A stretch of 64,000 nt of DNA from CAIUPE01 sp046091665 (GTDB lineage: Bacteria; Pseudomonadota; Alphaproteobacteria; Rhizobiales; Beijerinckiaceae), in the NCBI GenBank assembly GCA_046091665.1, contig JBJTCD010000053.1:1-64000 (forward strand), read 5' to 3'. Shown here piece by piece: positions 17,019 to 25,649 of the stretch; position 1 is the first letter of the stretch, and each line of letters begins with the position of its first letter. The position numbers were made by a program, and so were the translations under genes. The notes below the pieces were generated by a model, which was not told the DNA's origin, did no database searches, and saw only the letters and a program-made list of their open reading frames with translations.

Positions 17019-20000
17019 ATGGGTGGGCGTTTCGTGCGCGAGTTTCTGACCGGACTGGCGATTCTGATTATCGGCGTGCTGTTTATGGCACTGCTGGCTC
17101 CGCTTTTTGTTGATTTCAATGAACGCCGGGCCTTTGTCGAAGAGACCCTGTCGCGCGCTGCCGGAACCCGCATTGCGGTCGAGGGTGCGATTTCTGTTCG
17201 CTTCCTGCCTTTTCCTGTTGTGAAGCTTGAGGGCGTAACCGTCGGCAGCAAGGCGGCCGGTATCGAAGTGAAGGCTGATCGCGTCTCGCTCGATATTGGC
17301 ACAATGCCGCTTCTCAAAGGCGAAATCCATGTGATGGAAGCGACGGTCGAAAAACCTGTCGTTACACTTGCGATATCGCCTGAGGGTCGCGTACCGAAAT
17401 TTCCGGCTCTCTCGAATAACAATAATGATGCGGTTTCGGGGTGGGCAATCCGCATCGAGACGCTTGCGCTTCGTAATGGCGAATTGGCTGTTATTCCAAC
17501 CGCAGACGCGCCGCCGATGCGTCTCTCGAAATTGGATCTCGATGTTGAAGCCGCTGCGCTCTCGGGCCCCTGGCATGTTGAAGGCACAGGGCAATGGCAT
17601 GGGCGCTCGGTCAATGTGCGTCTCACAACCGGTGCACTTGATGAAGCGGGGCTGCTGCGTGCTCGTGCGGGGATTGATCGCAAAGGTGGCGGCTTTCGTG
17701 CCGAACTTGACGGTATCATTTCAACACGCGGTGAAACAGGTTTTGACGGCAAGTTGAAACTTGAAGGCGATATGGCGTGGCCGGAAGATAATGATATCGG
17801 CATTCGTCCCGTAACCGTGACATCATCTCTTCGCCTTGCAGGTCGCGGCTTTGATATTTCATCGGCTGAAATTCAAGCGGGTGGTGATGAAAGCGGTTTT
17901 AAGCTCACAGGTTCTGGCAATGGTACGCTCGGACAAAAGGGCGGCATGATTTTGTTTCTCGATGCGCGGCAAATTGATCTTGATCGTACCTTGCCGGTGC
18001 AGAACAGAAATTTTCCACCTTTGCTCGATGTGTTGTCAACATGGCGCGGTATTTTGCTTGCGTCCGATCAGGATTTAACACCGTCAATACCGGTTGATGT
18101 CACGCTGTCGATTGAAAGTGTTCTCGCAGGCGGTGATACGATCAAAAATCTCAAACTCGATACGCATCTTGATTCAGAAGGTGTGAAGCTCAAACAAGGT
18201 GAAGCAGATTTGCCTGGTGGTGCGCGCTTGGTCGCGAAAGGCGATATTGGCTTAACGGATGGCGGCGCCTTTTTTGGCAAAGCGACTTTTACGGCAAAAG
18301 ATTTCCCACGTTTTGGCGCTTGGGTTGATGGCGAAACATCAGGACGATCTGTGCGTTTCGGTGAAGCGCGTGATATTGCGATCGAAGGCGATCTCGCTCT
18401 TTCATCAAGCTTGATTGGCGCGAGTAACTTAAAAGTGCGCCTTGATAAATCCAACCTCACTGGTCTCGTTCGTTATGCGATGCCGGAGGAGGGCGCGCGG
18501 GCGCGGCTTGATGCGCAATTGGCGTCCGATGGTTTCGATATTGATCAATTGCCTGATTTTCCAATGATGGCGGCGCGCTTAGGCGCAATTGATGCATCGC
18601 TTTTGATTGATGCGCGCAATGTGCGCACGGCGCGGGTGAAGGATGCGCATGCCGGTCGCGTTCAAATGAAAGCGCGAGCGTCCGATGAAGGCCTCGTAAT
18701 CGATACGCTCGATATCGCAGATCTTGGAGGCGCAACGGTTAAAGCAAGCGGTCGTTTGACCGCTGCCGGTGAAAAAGTTGAAGCGATGATTGATGCGCCT
18801 GACATGGCGCCGCTCTCAATTCTTTTTGGGAAATTGTTTCCGGGTCATGTGACAAACATGATTACCGATCGCGCTCGGTCGATAAGCCCCGCGCATGTAA
18901 CGGTGAGTGCGGAACGATTGACGAATGCGGCGCATATTGTGCGTATTGGCTTTGATGGAACGCTCTCGTCCACAACAATCAATGGCAATGGTCGTATCGG
19001 CTTTGCCGATGCCGGATCAAATTTTGATATCACCGCAAAAATCACATCAACGGATGCGGCAAGCCTTTTGCGACAAGCGGGAGCCACTCTCTTGCCTCTA
19101 CCGCTTGCAGGTGGCGCGCGTCTCGATCTTCATCTCAAAGGCGATTCCCAAGCGACAACCGCGCTCACGCTTGAAGGTCAAGTGGCGGGTGTGAATGGCA
19201 TAGCAAATTTAACCATTGATCCTTCATCCACTCATGTAAGTGGTCCGATCAAATTCGACACAATGGATGCAGCACCGCTTTTGCTCTCTCTTGGCACGCC
19301 GCTTCCTGATGCGACTATGAAGCTTCCTGTATCTGCTACCGCGTCGTTGGATTACAAGAATGATATTTTAGCGGTGAATGCGCTTGAGGCGTCTGTTCTT
19401 GGTCAGAAGTTAAAAGGTGTGTTGGCTTACAAACCTTCCGCCGCAAAGATTGAAGGCGATCTCAAAGCCGATGCTTTGTCTTTAACCGCAATGACATCTT
19501 TGATCACAGGTCCGCTTGCTGATCCTGTGTCTGGATCACTTTGGTCGTCGAGCCGTTTTTCGGAAATGGGCCCGCCGCCGCTCGATGCATTGATCACGCT
19601 CCAGATTGATCGTCTTGATACCGCTTTCGGTGCGAAATTCTCGAAAGTGAAAACGGAGATTCTTTGGCAGCCGGATGCGCTTGAATTCAGATCAATCGAT
19701 GCACGCGTTTTTGACGTGCCTTTTGCAGGCTCATTGACACTGCGCCGGCAGGGAAGTCTTGCGACCTATCTTGGAAAAATATCCGTTAAAGGTGTAGCGC
19801 TTTCTGATCTCTTCCCGCGTTCGGGCTTGGGAGGAAGTGCCGACATTCAATTTGATGGGGGCGGTTCCGGAGAAAGTCTCTCCGCCTTTGCCGCTTCTCT
19901 TTCAGGCGGCGGGCAACTCAAAATATCGGGTCTTGCGGTTCCCGCCTTTGATCTTGCCGCACTCGCAAGCACAACACGTGCGCTAGATGGAGAACGTGAT

Positions 20001-20621
20001 CCGCCCGAACTCAAACGTGTGACCGACATGGTGACATCAGGATTATTGCGTGGAGCGTTGCAGGTGTCGGAACTTTCCGCGCCGCTTACCGCATCTTCTG
20101 GCGTCATTCGCTATGGTCCCTTAGATGCGCATCAAGATACGCAATCGCTTCAAGGCAATTTGGCTCTCGATATGCGTAATTTCAGAGTTGATGGCCGCGT
20201 CGTTATCGATACCAAAGATGTGCCGAAAGATTGGACGGCCCCATCTCCACAAGCGATCATATCGCTCAAAGGGCAAACCACGAGCTTTATTGCGCGCGAT
20301 GTCGATGTGACCAATCTCACCAATATTTTGACAACACGCGCAGTCGCGCGCGAATTAGCGCGGATTGAAGCGCAAGAATCGGATTTGCGTGAGCGCGCCT
20401 TTTTTGCCCGCAGGCTAAAAGTTGAACGTGATCTCGCTGAGCGCGCCAAGCGCGAAGCGGAAGAGGCGCGCTTGGCTGAAGATGCGCGGAAAGCGCAAGA
20501 AGAAGCGGAAACCAAACGCATACTTGACGAGTTAAAAGCTAAAGAGCTTGAAGCGCAGAAATCGAATGCCGAACAAGCAACGCCGGATCCGACGGTGCCT
20601 GCCGCAACGCCGACGCCTTAA
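17019..20621 (+). CDS. AsmA-family envelope protein with coiled-coil tail
   Basis: This protein of about 1,200 residues begins MGGRFVREFLTGLAILIIG, a single N-terminal membrane anchor followed by a long, beta-rich periplasmic part. FNERRAFVEETLSRAAGTRIAVEGAISVRFLPFPVVKLEGV is the AsmA N-terminal domain, and the C-terminal AsmA_2-like region includes AFAASLSGGGQLKISGLAVPAFDL. AsmA-like proteins are linked to envelope lipid transport and outer-membrane assembly. The last 70-80 residues form a highly charged Glu/Arg/Lys coiled coil and a Pro/Thr-rich end, which is unusual. The start at 17019 is chosen because it places the membrane segment at the N-terminus; 16971 is possible. Confidence 0.88.
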   Translation: MGGRFVREFLTGLAILIIGVLFMALLAPLFVDFNERRAFVEETLSRAAGTRIAVEGAISVRFLPFPVVKLEGVTVGSKAAGIEVKADRVSLDIGTMPLLKGEIHVMEATVEKPVVTLAISPEGRVPKFPALSNNNNDAVSGWAIRIETLALRNGELAVIPTADAPPMRLSKLDLDVEAAALSGPWHVEGTGQWHGRSVNVRLTTGALDEAGLLRARAGIDRKGGGFRAELDGIISTRGETGFDGKLKLEGDMAWPEDNDIGIRPVTVTSSLRLAGRGFDISSAEIQAGGDESGFKLTGSGNGTLGQKGGMILFLDARQIDLDRTLPVQNRNFPPLLDVLSTWRGILLASDQDLTPSIPVDVTLSIESVLAGGDTIKNLKLDTHLDSEGVKLKQGEADLPGGARLVAKGDIGLTDGGAFFGKATFTAKDFPRFGAWVDGETSGRSVRFGEARDIAIEGDLALSSSLIGASNLKVRLDKSNLTGLVRYAMPEEGARARLDAQLASDGFDIDQLPDFPMMAARLGAIDASLLIDARNVRTARVKDAHAGRVQMKARASDEGLVIDTLDIADLGGATVKASGRLTAAGEKVEAMIDAPDMAPLSILFGKLFPGHVTNMITDRARSISPAHVTVSAERLTNAAHIVRIGFDGTLSSTTINGNGRIGFADAGSNFDITAKITSTDAASLLRQAGATLLPLPLAGGARLDLHLKGDSQATTALTLEGQVAGVNGIANLTIDPSSTHVSGPIKFDTMDAAPLLLSLGTPLPDATMKLPVSATASLDYKNDILAVNALEASVLGQKLKGVLAYKPSAAKIEGDLKADALSLTAMTSLITGPLADPVSGSLWSSSRFSEMGPPPLDALITLQIDRLDTAFGAKFSKVKTEILWQPDALEFRSIDARVFDVPFAGSLTLRRQGSLATYLGKISVKGVALSDLFPRSGLGGSADIQFDGGGSGESLSAFAASLSGGGQLKISGLAVPAFDLAALASTTRALDGERDPPELKRVTDMVTSGLLRGALQVSELSAPLTASSGVIRYGPLDAHQDTQSLQGNLALDMRNFRVDGRVVIDTKDVPKDWTAPSPQAIISLKGQTTSFIARDVDVTNLTNILTTRAVARELARIEAQESDLRERAFFARRLKVERDLAERAKREAEEARLAEDARKAQEEAETKRILDELKAKELEAQKSNAEQATPDPTVPAATPTP

Positions 20622-20842
20622 TCTTTGTCGCGCGCCAAAGCGTCTTTCAATACGTATACTCTGATGGCTGAAGAGAGATTGCGTGTGCCGCGTTCCGCGT
20701 CAATAGCCGCGATTTCCGAACCAAGACTTCTGTTGTTGCGTTTGGCGATCTCGCGTAACGCACTCCAAAATTCAGGCTCTAATGAAATGCTCGTCCGATG
20801 GCCGGCAATCGTCACTGAATGTTTGACGAGATCGCGTGTCAT
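20618..20842 (-). CDS. Ribbon-helix-helix domain protein (RHH_4 type)
   Basis: This 74-residue protein reads VKHSVTIAGHRTSISLEPEFWSALREIAKRNNRSLGSEIAAID, the pattern of the small alphaproteobacterial RHH_4 family. It is predicted to dimerise and bind DNA, but its target is unknown. It forms a run with the DUF4169 gene (four-base overlap) and sspB, an association seen in other alphaproteobacteria. Its 3' end overlaps the convergent AsmA-family gene by four bases. Confidence 0.85.
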   Translation of the reverse strand: MTRDLVKHSVTIAGHRTSISLEPEFWSALREIAKRNNRSLGSEIAAIDAERGTRNLSSAIRVYVLKDALARDKD

Positions 20843-21033
20843 TCGCTTTTCGGATCATCGCGCTTAGCGCCATCAAGAAGGGCCGCGCGTTTTTCTTCCA
20901 AGCGAAGATCATTTTCTTTTTGCGTTTTTGTACGACCGAAGCGAATTCGGTTTTCAACCGCTTGCTGATCATGCGCTTTGCGTGAGAGCGATTTTTTGGT
21001 TTTGCGAAACGAGATGATGTCGGCCATCGCCAT
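20839..21033 (-). CDS. DUF4169 family small basic protein
   Basis: This 64-residue, strongly charged protein contains MADIISFRKTKKSLSRKA and NRIRFGRTKTQKENDLRLEEKRAALLDG, which match the DUF4169 pattern. Translation may begin at the second methionine (MADII). Its function is unknown. It lies 10 bases downstream of sspB and overlaps the next gene, so the three are probably one transcript. Confidence 0.85.
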   Translation of the reverse strand: MAMADIISFRKTKKSLSRKAHDQQAVENRIRFGRTKTQKENDLRLEEKRAALLDGAKRDDPKSE

Positions 21034-21043
21034 GCGATCTCGT

Positions 21044-21589
21044 TTATGGCTTTTTGCGAAATGCGCTAAGGCTTACAATTTCTGCGCCGCTTTGCGGTTC
21101 TGAAGTATTTGTGGCGGCGGGTTCGGCTGAATTTTCTTTTGTCTCAACCGAAGCGGGAAGCGTCGCAACCGGTTCGGCATTTTCAATCGTCTGCGTGGCT
21201 TCGTCTGTGGCGTCATTGTCGGCGGCATCGGCAGGGGCCAGTTCGAATTTCAATCCGAAATCAACGGAAGGATCCCAGAAGCTTGTGATGGCTTCAAAAG
21301 GGATCACCAATTTTTCCGGAATGCCGCCAAAAGAAAGGCCCACTTCAAGATGAGTGGCGGTGACATTTAAATCCCAGAATTGATGTTGAAGAACAATCGT
21401 CATTTCTTCGGGATGGCGTTCCACCAAACGGGTCGAGACTTTGACGCCGGGGGCCTTCGTGCGGAAAGACACGAAGAAGTGATGTTCGCCCGGAAGACCT
21501 TTTTCAGCGGCTTCGAGGAGCACTTTGCGAACAACGCCCCGCAGAGCGTCCTGCACCATCAGATCGTAACGGATCAGATCTTCGCCCAT
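21044..21589 (-). CDS. sspB: ClpXP adaptor SspB (alphaproteobacterial type)
   Basis: This 181-residue protein begins MGEDLIRYDLMVQDALRGVVRKVLLEAAEKGLPGEHHFFVSFRT, the SspB fold, with the substrate-binding segment ERHPEEMTIVLQHQFWDL. After an Ala/Thr/Glu-rich flexible linker it ends IVSLSAFRKKP, the ClpX-binding tail motif of alpha SspB. SspB tethers ssrA-tagged proteins to ClpXP for degradation. The ATG at 21589 is preferred over a GTG one codon upstream. It lies directly downstream of ssrA on the same strand. Confidence 0.93.
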   Translation of the reverse strand: MGEDLIRYDLMVQDALRGVVRKVLLEAAEKGLPGEHHFFVSFRTKAPGVKVSTRLVERHPEEMTIVLQHQFWDLNVTATHLEVGLSFGGIPEKLVIPFEAITSFWDPSVDFGLKFELAPADAADNDATDEATQTIENAEPVATLPASVETKENSAEPAATNTSEPQSGAEIVSLSAFRKKP

Positions 21590-21622
21590 CACTTACCGCC
21601 GAAGACGTCGGCGTTCCCCCAT

Positions 21623-21660
21623 ACAAACAAAAGTGGAGGCTTCTGTTGCCAGGCGCCTCC
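21623..21660 (-). terminator. Rho-independent terminator of ssrA
   Basis: GGAGGC (21660-21655 read leftward) pairs with GCCTCC (21640-21635), followed in the transcript by ACTTTTGTTTGT. It ends the tmRNA precursor before the sspB start, so sspB would need read-through or its own promoter. Confidence 0.7.
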
Positions 21661-21961
21661 GGGCCCCGCCTTACGCGGCTAAGCGCAAGGGCTTTGATTT
21701 CGGTCTTGGCACTGCATTACGCAGCGACGGCAACCGGAGCATAGTTGTCATTGGCAACTATAAGATTAGCCCGATAACGGTGGTACAATGCCGGACGAAA
21801 GACCACCCTTTACACCCTCGTCGATCCTAGTTCGCCCCCGCCAGAGCCCGTCCTTTTCGGCTCACGCCGCAACGGGTTCTGGTGGAGGCGCCGGGTACCG
21901 CCCCCGGGTCCGAAAGGTTTATTTCGATGACAGTTTATCGTCATAGTCCTCTTGCGAGGAC
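21623..21961 (-). ncRNA. ssrA: tmRNA (ssrA), circularly permuted two-piece form
   Basis: On the minus strand the acceptor piece comes first. It has a GTCCTC-GCAA-GAGGAC hairpin, the T-arm GACCCGGGGGCGGTACCCGG and an end of CCTCCACCA (CCA end near 21880). After an intervening segment of about 40 bases the coding piece begins GGGGGCGAACTAGGATCGACG at 21839. It encodes the tag peptide ANDNYAPVAVAA followed by TAA (about 21711-21749). A -10-like TATATT lies at 21968-21973. Mature ends are approximate. tmRNA rescues stalled ribosomes. Confidence 0.96.
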
Positions 21962-22151
21962 GCTCCTAATATAAGGTGTCTGGTCGAGAAACGGAAGAGC
22001 AGGGCAAAAACATGAGGTTCGCTCGCCTTTTTCGTGCTCCTTTTCGCATTCGATTGGGGACAGCGCAGCCTAAAAGCCCGGTTCTGATCTGCCTTTTCAC
22101 GGAAAGACAAGCTAAGGTCCGGCCTCATTCCCGGGAGAATCGATAAAGACG

Positions 22152-22946
22152 ATGCAGGCCTATCTTGATCTGTTGCGCCGCGTGATGGCGGAAGGCGTGG
22201 TGAAGGGCGACCGCACCGGCACCGGCACACGCTCGGTTTTTGGCCATCAGATGCGTTTTGATCTTTCAAAAGGCTTTCCCCTGGTCACCACAAAGAAATT
22301 GCATTTACGCTCGATCATCCATGAGCTTTTGTGGTTCATCGCGGGTGAAACCAATATCGAATACTTACGCAAAAATGCCGTAACGATTTGGGATGAATGG
22401 GCGGATGAGGGCGGTGAGCTTGGTCCCGTCTATGGCAAACAATGGCGCTCATGGGCGAAACCTGATGGCGGCACGGTTGATCAAATCCGATGGGTCATCA
22501 ATGAGATCAAACGTAATCCCGACTCGCGGCGTCTTGTCGTATCGGCATGGAATCCGGCCGATCTCGATAGGATGGCACTGCCGCCTTGCCATTGTCTGTT
22601 TCAATTTTATGTCGCTGATGGAAAATTGTCTTGTCAGCTTTATCAACGCTCGGCGGATATTTTCTTGGGCGTTCCCTTCAACATTGCAAGCTATGCCTTA
22701 TTGACGGCGATGATGGCGCAAGTGACCGGATTAAAGCCCGGTGATTTCGTGCATACTTTCGGCGATGCGCATCTTTATTCCAATCATGTTGAACAAGCGA
22801 CGTTGCAATTAACGCGCGAGCCAAGACCCTTGCCGGTTTTGAATCTTAATCCAGAAGTGAAATCTCTTTTCGATTTTACTTATGTTGACATTACGATTGA
22901 AGGCTATGATCCGCATCCGGCAATCAAAGCGCCGGTGGCGGTATGA
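22152..22946 (+). CDS. thyA: Thymidylate synthase ThyA
   Basis: This 264-residue enzyme has the same length as E. coli ThyA and keeps its catalytic cysteine at C146 in LPPCHCLFQFYV. GDRTGTGTRSVFG, QRSADIFLGVPFNIASYALL and FGDAHLYSNHVEQA are all present. It methylates dUMP with methylenetetrahydrofolate. It overlaps folA by four bases; the adjacency makes sense because DHFR recycles the dihydrofolate that ThyA produces. Confidence 0.98.
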   Translation: MQAYLDLLRRVMAEGVVKGDRTGTGTRSVFGHQMRFDLSKGFPLVTTKKLHLRSIIHELLWFIAGETNIEYLRKNAVTIWDEWADEGGELGPVYGKQWRSWAKPDGGTVDQIRWVINEIKRNPDSRRLVVSAWNPADLDRMALPPCHCLFQFYVADGKLSCQLYQRSADIFLGVPFNIASYALLTAMMAQVTGLKPGDFVHTFGDAHLYSNHVEQATLQLTREPRPLPVLNLNPEVKSLFDFTYVDITIEGYDPHPAIKAPVAV

Positions 22947-23476
22947 GCTTTCATCCCAAAGCGCGCGTGACTTTTGTCGTCGCCATGGCTGAAAATCGCG
23001 TCATCGGACGCGATAATGGTTTGGCTTGGCATATAGGTTCTGATCTCAAACGCTTCAAAGCCGCGACGCTCGGCAAACCCATGATCATGGGGCGTAAAAC
23101 ATTTTTATCGATCGGCAAGCCTCTGCCGGGTCGTGAGACGATTGTTCTCACACGCGATAAATCTTTCGCGGTAGAAGGTGTTCATGTGGCAACCTCGATT
23201 GATGACGCGCTTCGTCAAGGGGAGGCGCTTGCGTTATCGCTTGGCGTCGATGAAATAACTGTTGCCGGTGGCGGTGATGTCTATCAGCAAATGATGGATC
23301 GTTGTGATCGCATCATCATGACTTATGTTCAGGCAGCACCGGAAGGTGACGCGTTTTTTCCGGCTTTTGAACATTTGGATTTTCATGAAACCGCGCGTGA
23401 ATCATATGAAGCAGGACCACGCGATGATCACGCTTTTACGATTGTGACCTATGAAAGGCGCAAAACTGGGACATGA
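22943..23476 (+). CDS. folA: Dihydrofolate reductase FolA
   Basis: This 177-residue DHFR contains VVAMAENRVIGRDNGLAWHIGSDLKRFKAATLGKPMIMGRKTF, with the conserved acidic active-site residue in GSDLKRF, and VAGGGDVYQQMM near the C-terminus. It reduces dihydrofolate to tetrahydrofolate. The start overlaps the thyA stop (ATGA). The usual proline after the WH motif is replaced by glycine (WHIGSDLK), which may alter antifolate affinity; that is inference. Confidence 0.96.
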   Translation: MSFHPKARVTFVVAMAENRVIGRDNGLAWHIGSDLKRFKAATLGKPMIMGRKTFLSIGKPLPGRETIVLTRDKSFAVEGVHVATSIDDALRQGEALALSLGVDEITVAGGGDVYQQMMDRCDRIIMTYVQAAPEGDAFFPAFEHLDFHETARESYEAGPRDDHAFTIVTYERRKTGT

Positions 23477-23582
23477 GGTCGCAAAACCTTGCCCGTTGAC
23501 GGATCGACCGGCAATGCCCATCTGAATTCTGCCAGAAATTACGTAACAAACCCCGAATTGGGTTTTGAAAAGGGAAAAGTGA

Positions 23583-24698
23583 ATGAATTGGAACAATCAA
23601 GGCGGCGGTCCCTGGGGTCCGAAACGCCCAAATCCATGGGGTCAGGGCCCGCAAAATGGCGGTTCTGGCGGCGGACGCACCCCCGATTTTGAGGATTTGA
23701 TCAAAAAAGGTCAGGATCGCCTCAAATCCTTTGCGCCGGGGGGTCAATTTGGCGGGCGTGGAATCGGTCTGATCGGACTGGGTGCGGTCGCTCTCTGGCT
23801 CGCGAGCGGTCTTTACACTGTGCGCCCCGACGAAGTGGGACTCAATCTGATTTTTGGCCGCTATGTCGGCACCACCCAGCCGGGTTTGAATTACAATCTT
23901 CCTTACCCGATTGGTTCGGTGATCCGTCCGAGCGTGACAACCGTTAACACGACCGAAGTGGGTTTTCGTTCGAGCGAGGGTCGTACCCGCACGGGTCAAC
24001 GCGATCTCAATGAAGAAAGCTTGATGCTGACGGGCGACGAAAATATCGTCGATATTGATTTCGCCGTGCAATGGCAGATCAATCCCGCGAGGGCTTTTGA
24101 TTATGTGTTCAACATTCAAGAGCCTGATACGTCGATCAAGGCGGTTGCTGAAAGCGCGATGCGTGAAATCATTGGCAAGCGCAACATTCAAGCCATTCTC
24201 ACAACTGAACGTGGTGCGATTGAGACGGACGTCAAGCAATTGATGCAGGAAGTGCTCGATACCTATGGTGCGGGCGTTGTTGTCCGACTTGTGCAATTGC
24301 AGAAGGTTGACCCGCCGGCGCAAGTCATCGATGCGTTCCGCGATGTGCAAGCTGCGCGTCAAGACCAGGATCGTGCGCGTAACGAAGCCGAAACCTATGC
24401 CTCGAAAGTTGTGCCGGAAGCGCGCGGTGAAGCCGCACGGATTCAGCAGGAAGCCGAAGCCTATCGTGAACGCGTGATTGCTGAAGCGAGTGGTCAGGCA
24501 AGCCGCTTCGATCAAATCTATACTGAATATAAAAAGGCGCCCGAAGTGACACGCGAGCGTATGTATCTTGAGACGATGGAACGGATATTGGCGGGCTCTG
24601 AAAAGACCGTCATTGATCAGAATGGTGCAAGCCAGCAAGGCGTTGTGCCTTATTTGCCGCTCGGTGAATTCCAGAAAAAAGCAGGAGCGCCCAAATGA
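23583..24698 (+). CDS. hflK: FtsH modulator HflK
   Basis: This 371-residue SPFH/band-7 protein has a Gly/Asn/Pro-rich N-terminus, one membrane span at about 58-77 (GRGIGLIGLGAVALWLAS) and then YTVRPDEVGLNLIFGRYVG. The SPFH domain includes LNEESLMLTGDENIVDIDFAVQWQI. A coiled-coil region follows at about 255-300. HflK pairs with HflC in the inner membrane and restrains the FtsH protease. It overlaps hflC by four bases. Confidence 0.96.
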   Translation: MNWNNQGGGPWGPKRPNPWGQGPQNGGSGGGRTPDFEDLIKKGQDRLKSFAPGGQFGGRGIGLIGLGAVALWLASGLYTVRPDEVGLNLIFGRYVGTTQPGLNYNLPYPIGSVIRPSVTTVNTTEVGFRSSEGRTRTGQRDLNEESLMLTGDENIVDIDFAVQWQINPARAFDYVFNIQEPDTSIKAVAESAMREIIGKRNIQAILTTERGAIETDVKQLMQEVLDTYGAGVVVRLVQLQKVDPPAQVIDAFRDVQAARQDQDRARNEAETYASKVVPEARGEAARIQQEAEAYRERVIAEASGQASRFDQIYTEYKKAPEVTRERMYLETMERILAGSEKTVIDQNGASQQGVVPYLPLGEFQKKAGAPK

Positions 24699-25588
24699 GT
24701 TCGACCCTTCGATTTGTGGGAGGCATCCTTCTCCTTGTGGTTCTTGTTGTCGTCTTGTCGTCGACCTTCATCGTTCAACAGACGCAACAAGCGCTCGTGT
24801 TCCGGTTCGGCAGCATCTCGCGCGCGCCGATCACAGCACCCGGTCTTTATTTCAAACTGCCTTTCATCGAAAATGTGATTACGCTTGATAAGCGCATTCT
24901 CGACCTCGAATTGCCGCAGCAAGAAGTGATTGCTTCAGACCAGAAGCGTCTCGTGGTTGATGCGTTTACGCGCTATCGCATCACCGATCCGTTGCGCTTT
25001 TATCAAAGCGTGAACAGTGTTGCGGGAGCGAATATCCGTTTGACTTCGATCGTCAATTCGACGGTGCGTACAATTCTTGCGGACGCATCGCTTTCAACCG
25101 TGGTGCGTGCGGATCGTGCCGGTTTGATGCATCGCATTCGTGATGATGTGAATGAACAGTCGAAGGGCTTGGGCATTCAGATCGTTGATGTGAGATTGCG
25201 CCGCGCGGATTTGCCGGAGCAGAACTCTCAGGCGGTCTTCCAACGTATGCAGACCGAGCGTCAACGTGAAGCGGCGGATATTCGCGCGCAAGGTTCGCAA
25301 TTCTCGCAAGCGATCAAAGCGAAAGCGGATCGTGATGTGGTCGTGTTGCGCGCGGAAGCGACAAAGAAGTCCGAGCAAGTGCGCGGTGAGGGTGACGCGC
25401 AGAAGAACAAGATCCTTGCAGAAGCCTATGGCAAGGATCCGGAATTCTTCGCCTTCTACCGTTCACTTTTGGCATATGAGCAATCCTTCCGTTCCGGCGA
25501 AACACGAATGGTGTTGAGTCCTGAATCGGAGTTTATGCGCTTCTTCAAGATGCCCTTTGCGAGTGCCCCTTCGGGCGGTTTTGAATGA
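24695..25588 (+). CDS. hflC: FtsH modulator HflC
   Basis: This 297-residue SPFH protein has an N-terminal membrane span (FVGGILLLVVLVVVLSSTFIV) and QQTQQALVFRFGSISRAPITAPGLYFKLPFIENV, typical of HflC. AYGKDPEFFAFYRSLLAYEQSF near the end is a family signature. It forms the HflKC complex that surrounds FtsH. A hairpin with a U-rich tail follows, separating it from the degP-like gene. Confidence 0.96.
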   Translation: MSSTLRFVGGILLLVVLVVVLSSTFIVQQTQQALVFRFGSISRAPITAPGLYFKLPFIENVITLDKRILDLELPQQEVIASDQKRLVVDAFTRYRITDPLRFYQSVNSVAGANIRLTSIVNSTVRTILADASLSTVVRADRAGLMHRIRDDVNEQSKGLGIQIVDVRLRRADLPEQNSQAVFQRMQTERQREAADIRAQGSQFSQAIKAKADRDVVVLRAEATKKSEQVRGEGDAQKNKILAEAYGKDPEFFAFYRSLLAYEQSFRSGETRMVLSPESEFMRFFKMPFASAPSGGFE

Positions 25589-25599
25589 GATGACATGAT

Positions 25600-25628
25600 C
25601 CGGCGGCAAAGAGCCGCCGGTTCTCTTT
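25600..25628 (+). terminator. Hairpin with U-rich tail between hflC and degP
   Basis: CCGGCGGC (25600-25607) and GCCGCCGG (25613-25620) form a perfect 8-bp stem with loop AAAGA, followed by TTCTCTTT. It fits an intrinsic or partial terminator, so the downstream protease gene may be expressed at a lower level or from its own promoter. Confidence 0.65.
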
Positions 25629-25649
25629 CAGTTTGACGGAGTGACCGTG

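Noticed and set aside
16296..17600. A 434-codon frame ending in the thioesterase
   Set aside because: Only the last 177 codons look like a protein family. The upstream part is antisense to the AsmA-family gene and rich in Arg and His as expected from a shadow frame.
23436..24638. A 400-codon open frame antisense to hflK
   Set aside because: It lies opposite a clearly conserved SPFH protein, its composition follows from the hflK codon pattern and no family motif was seen.
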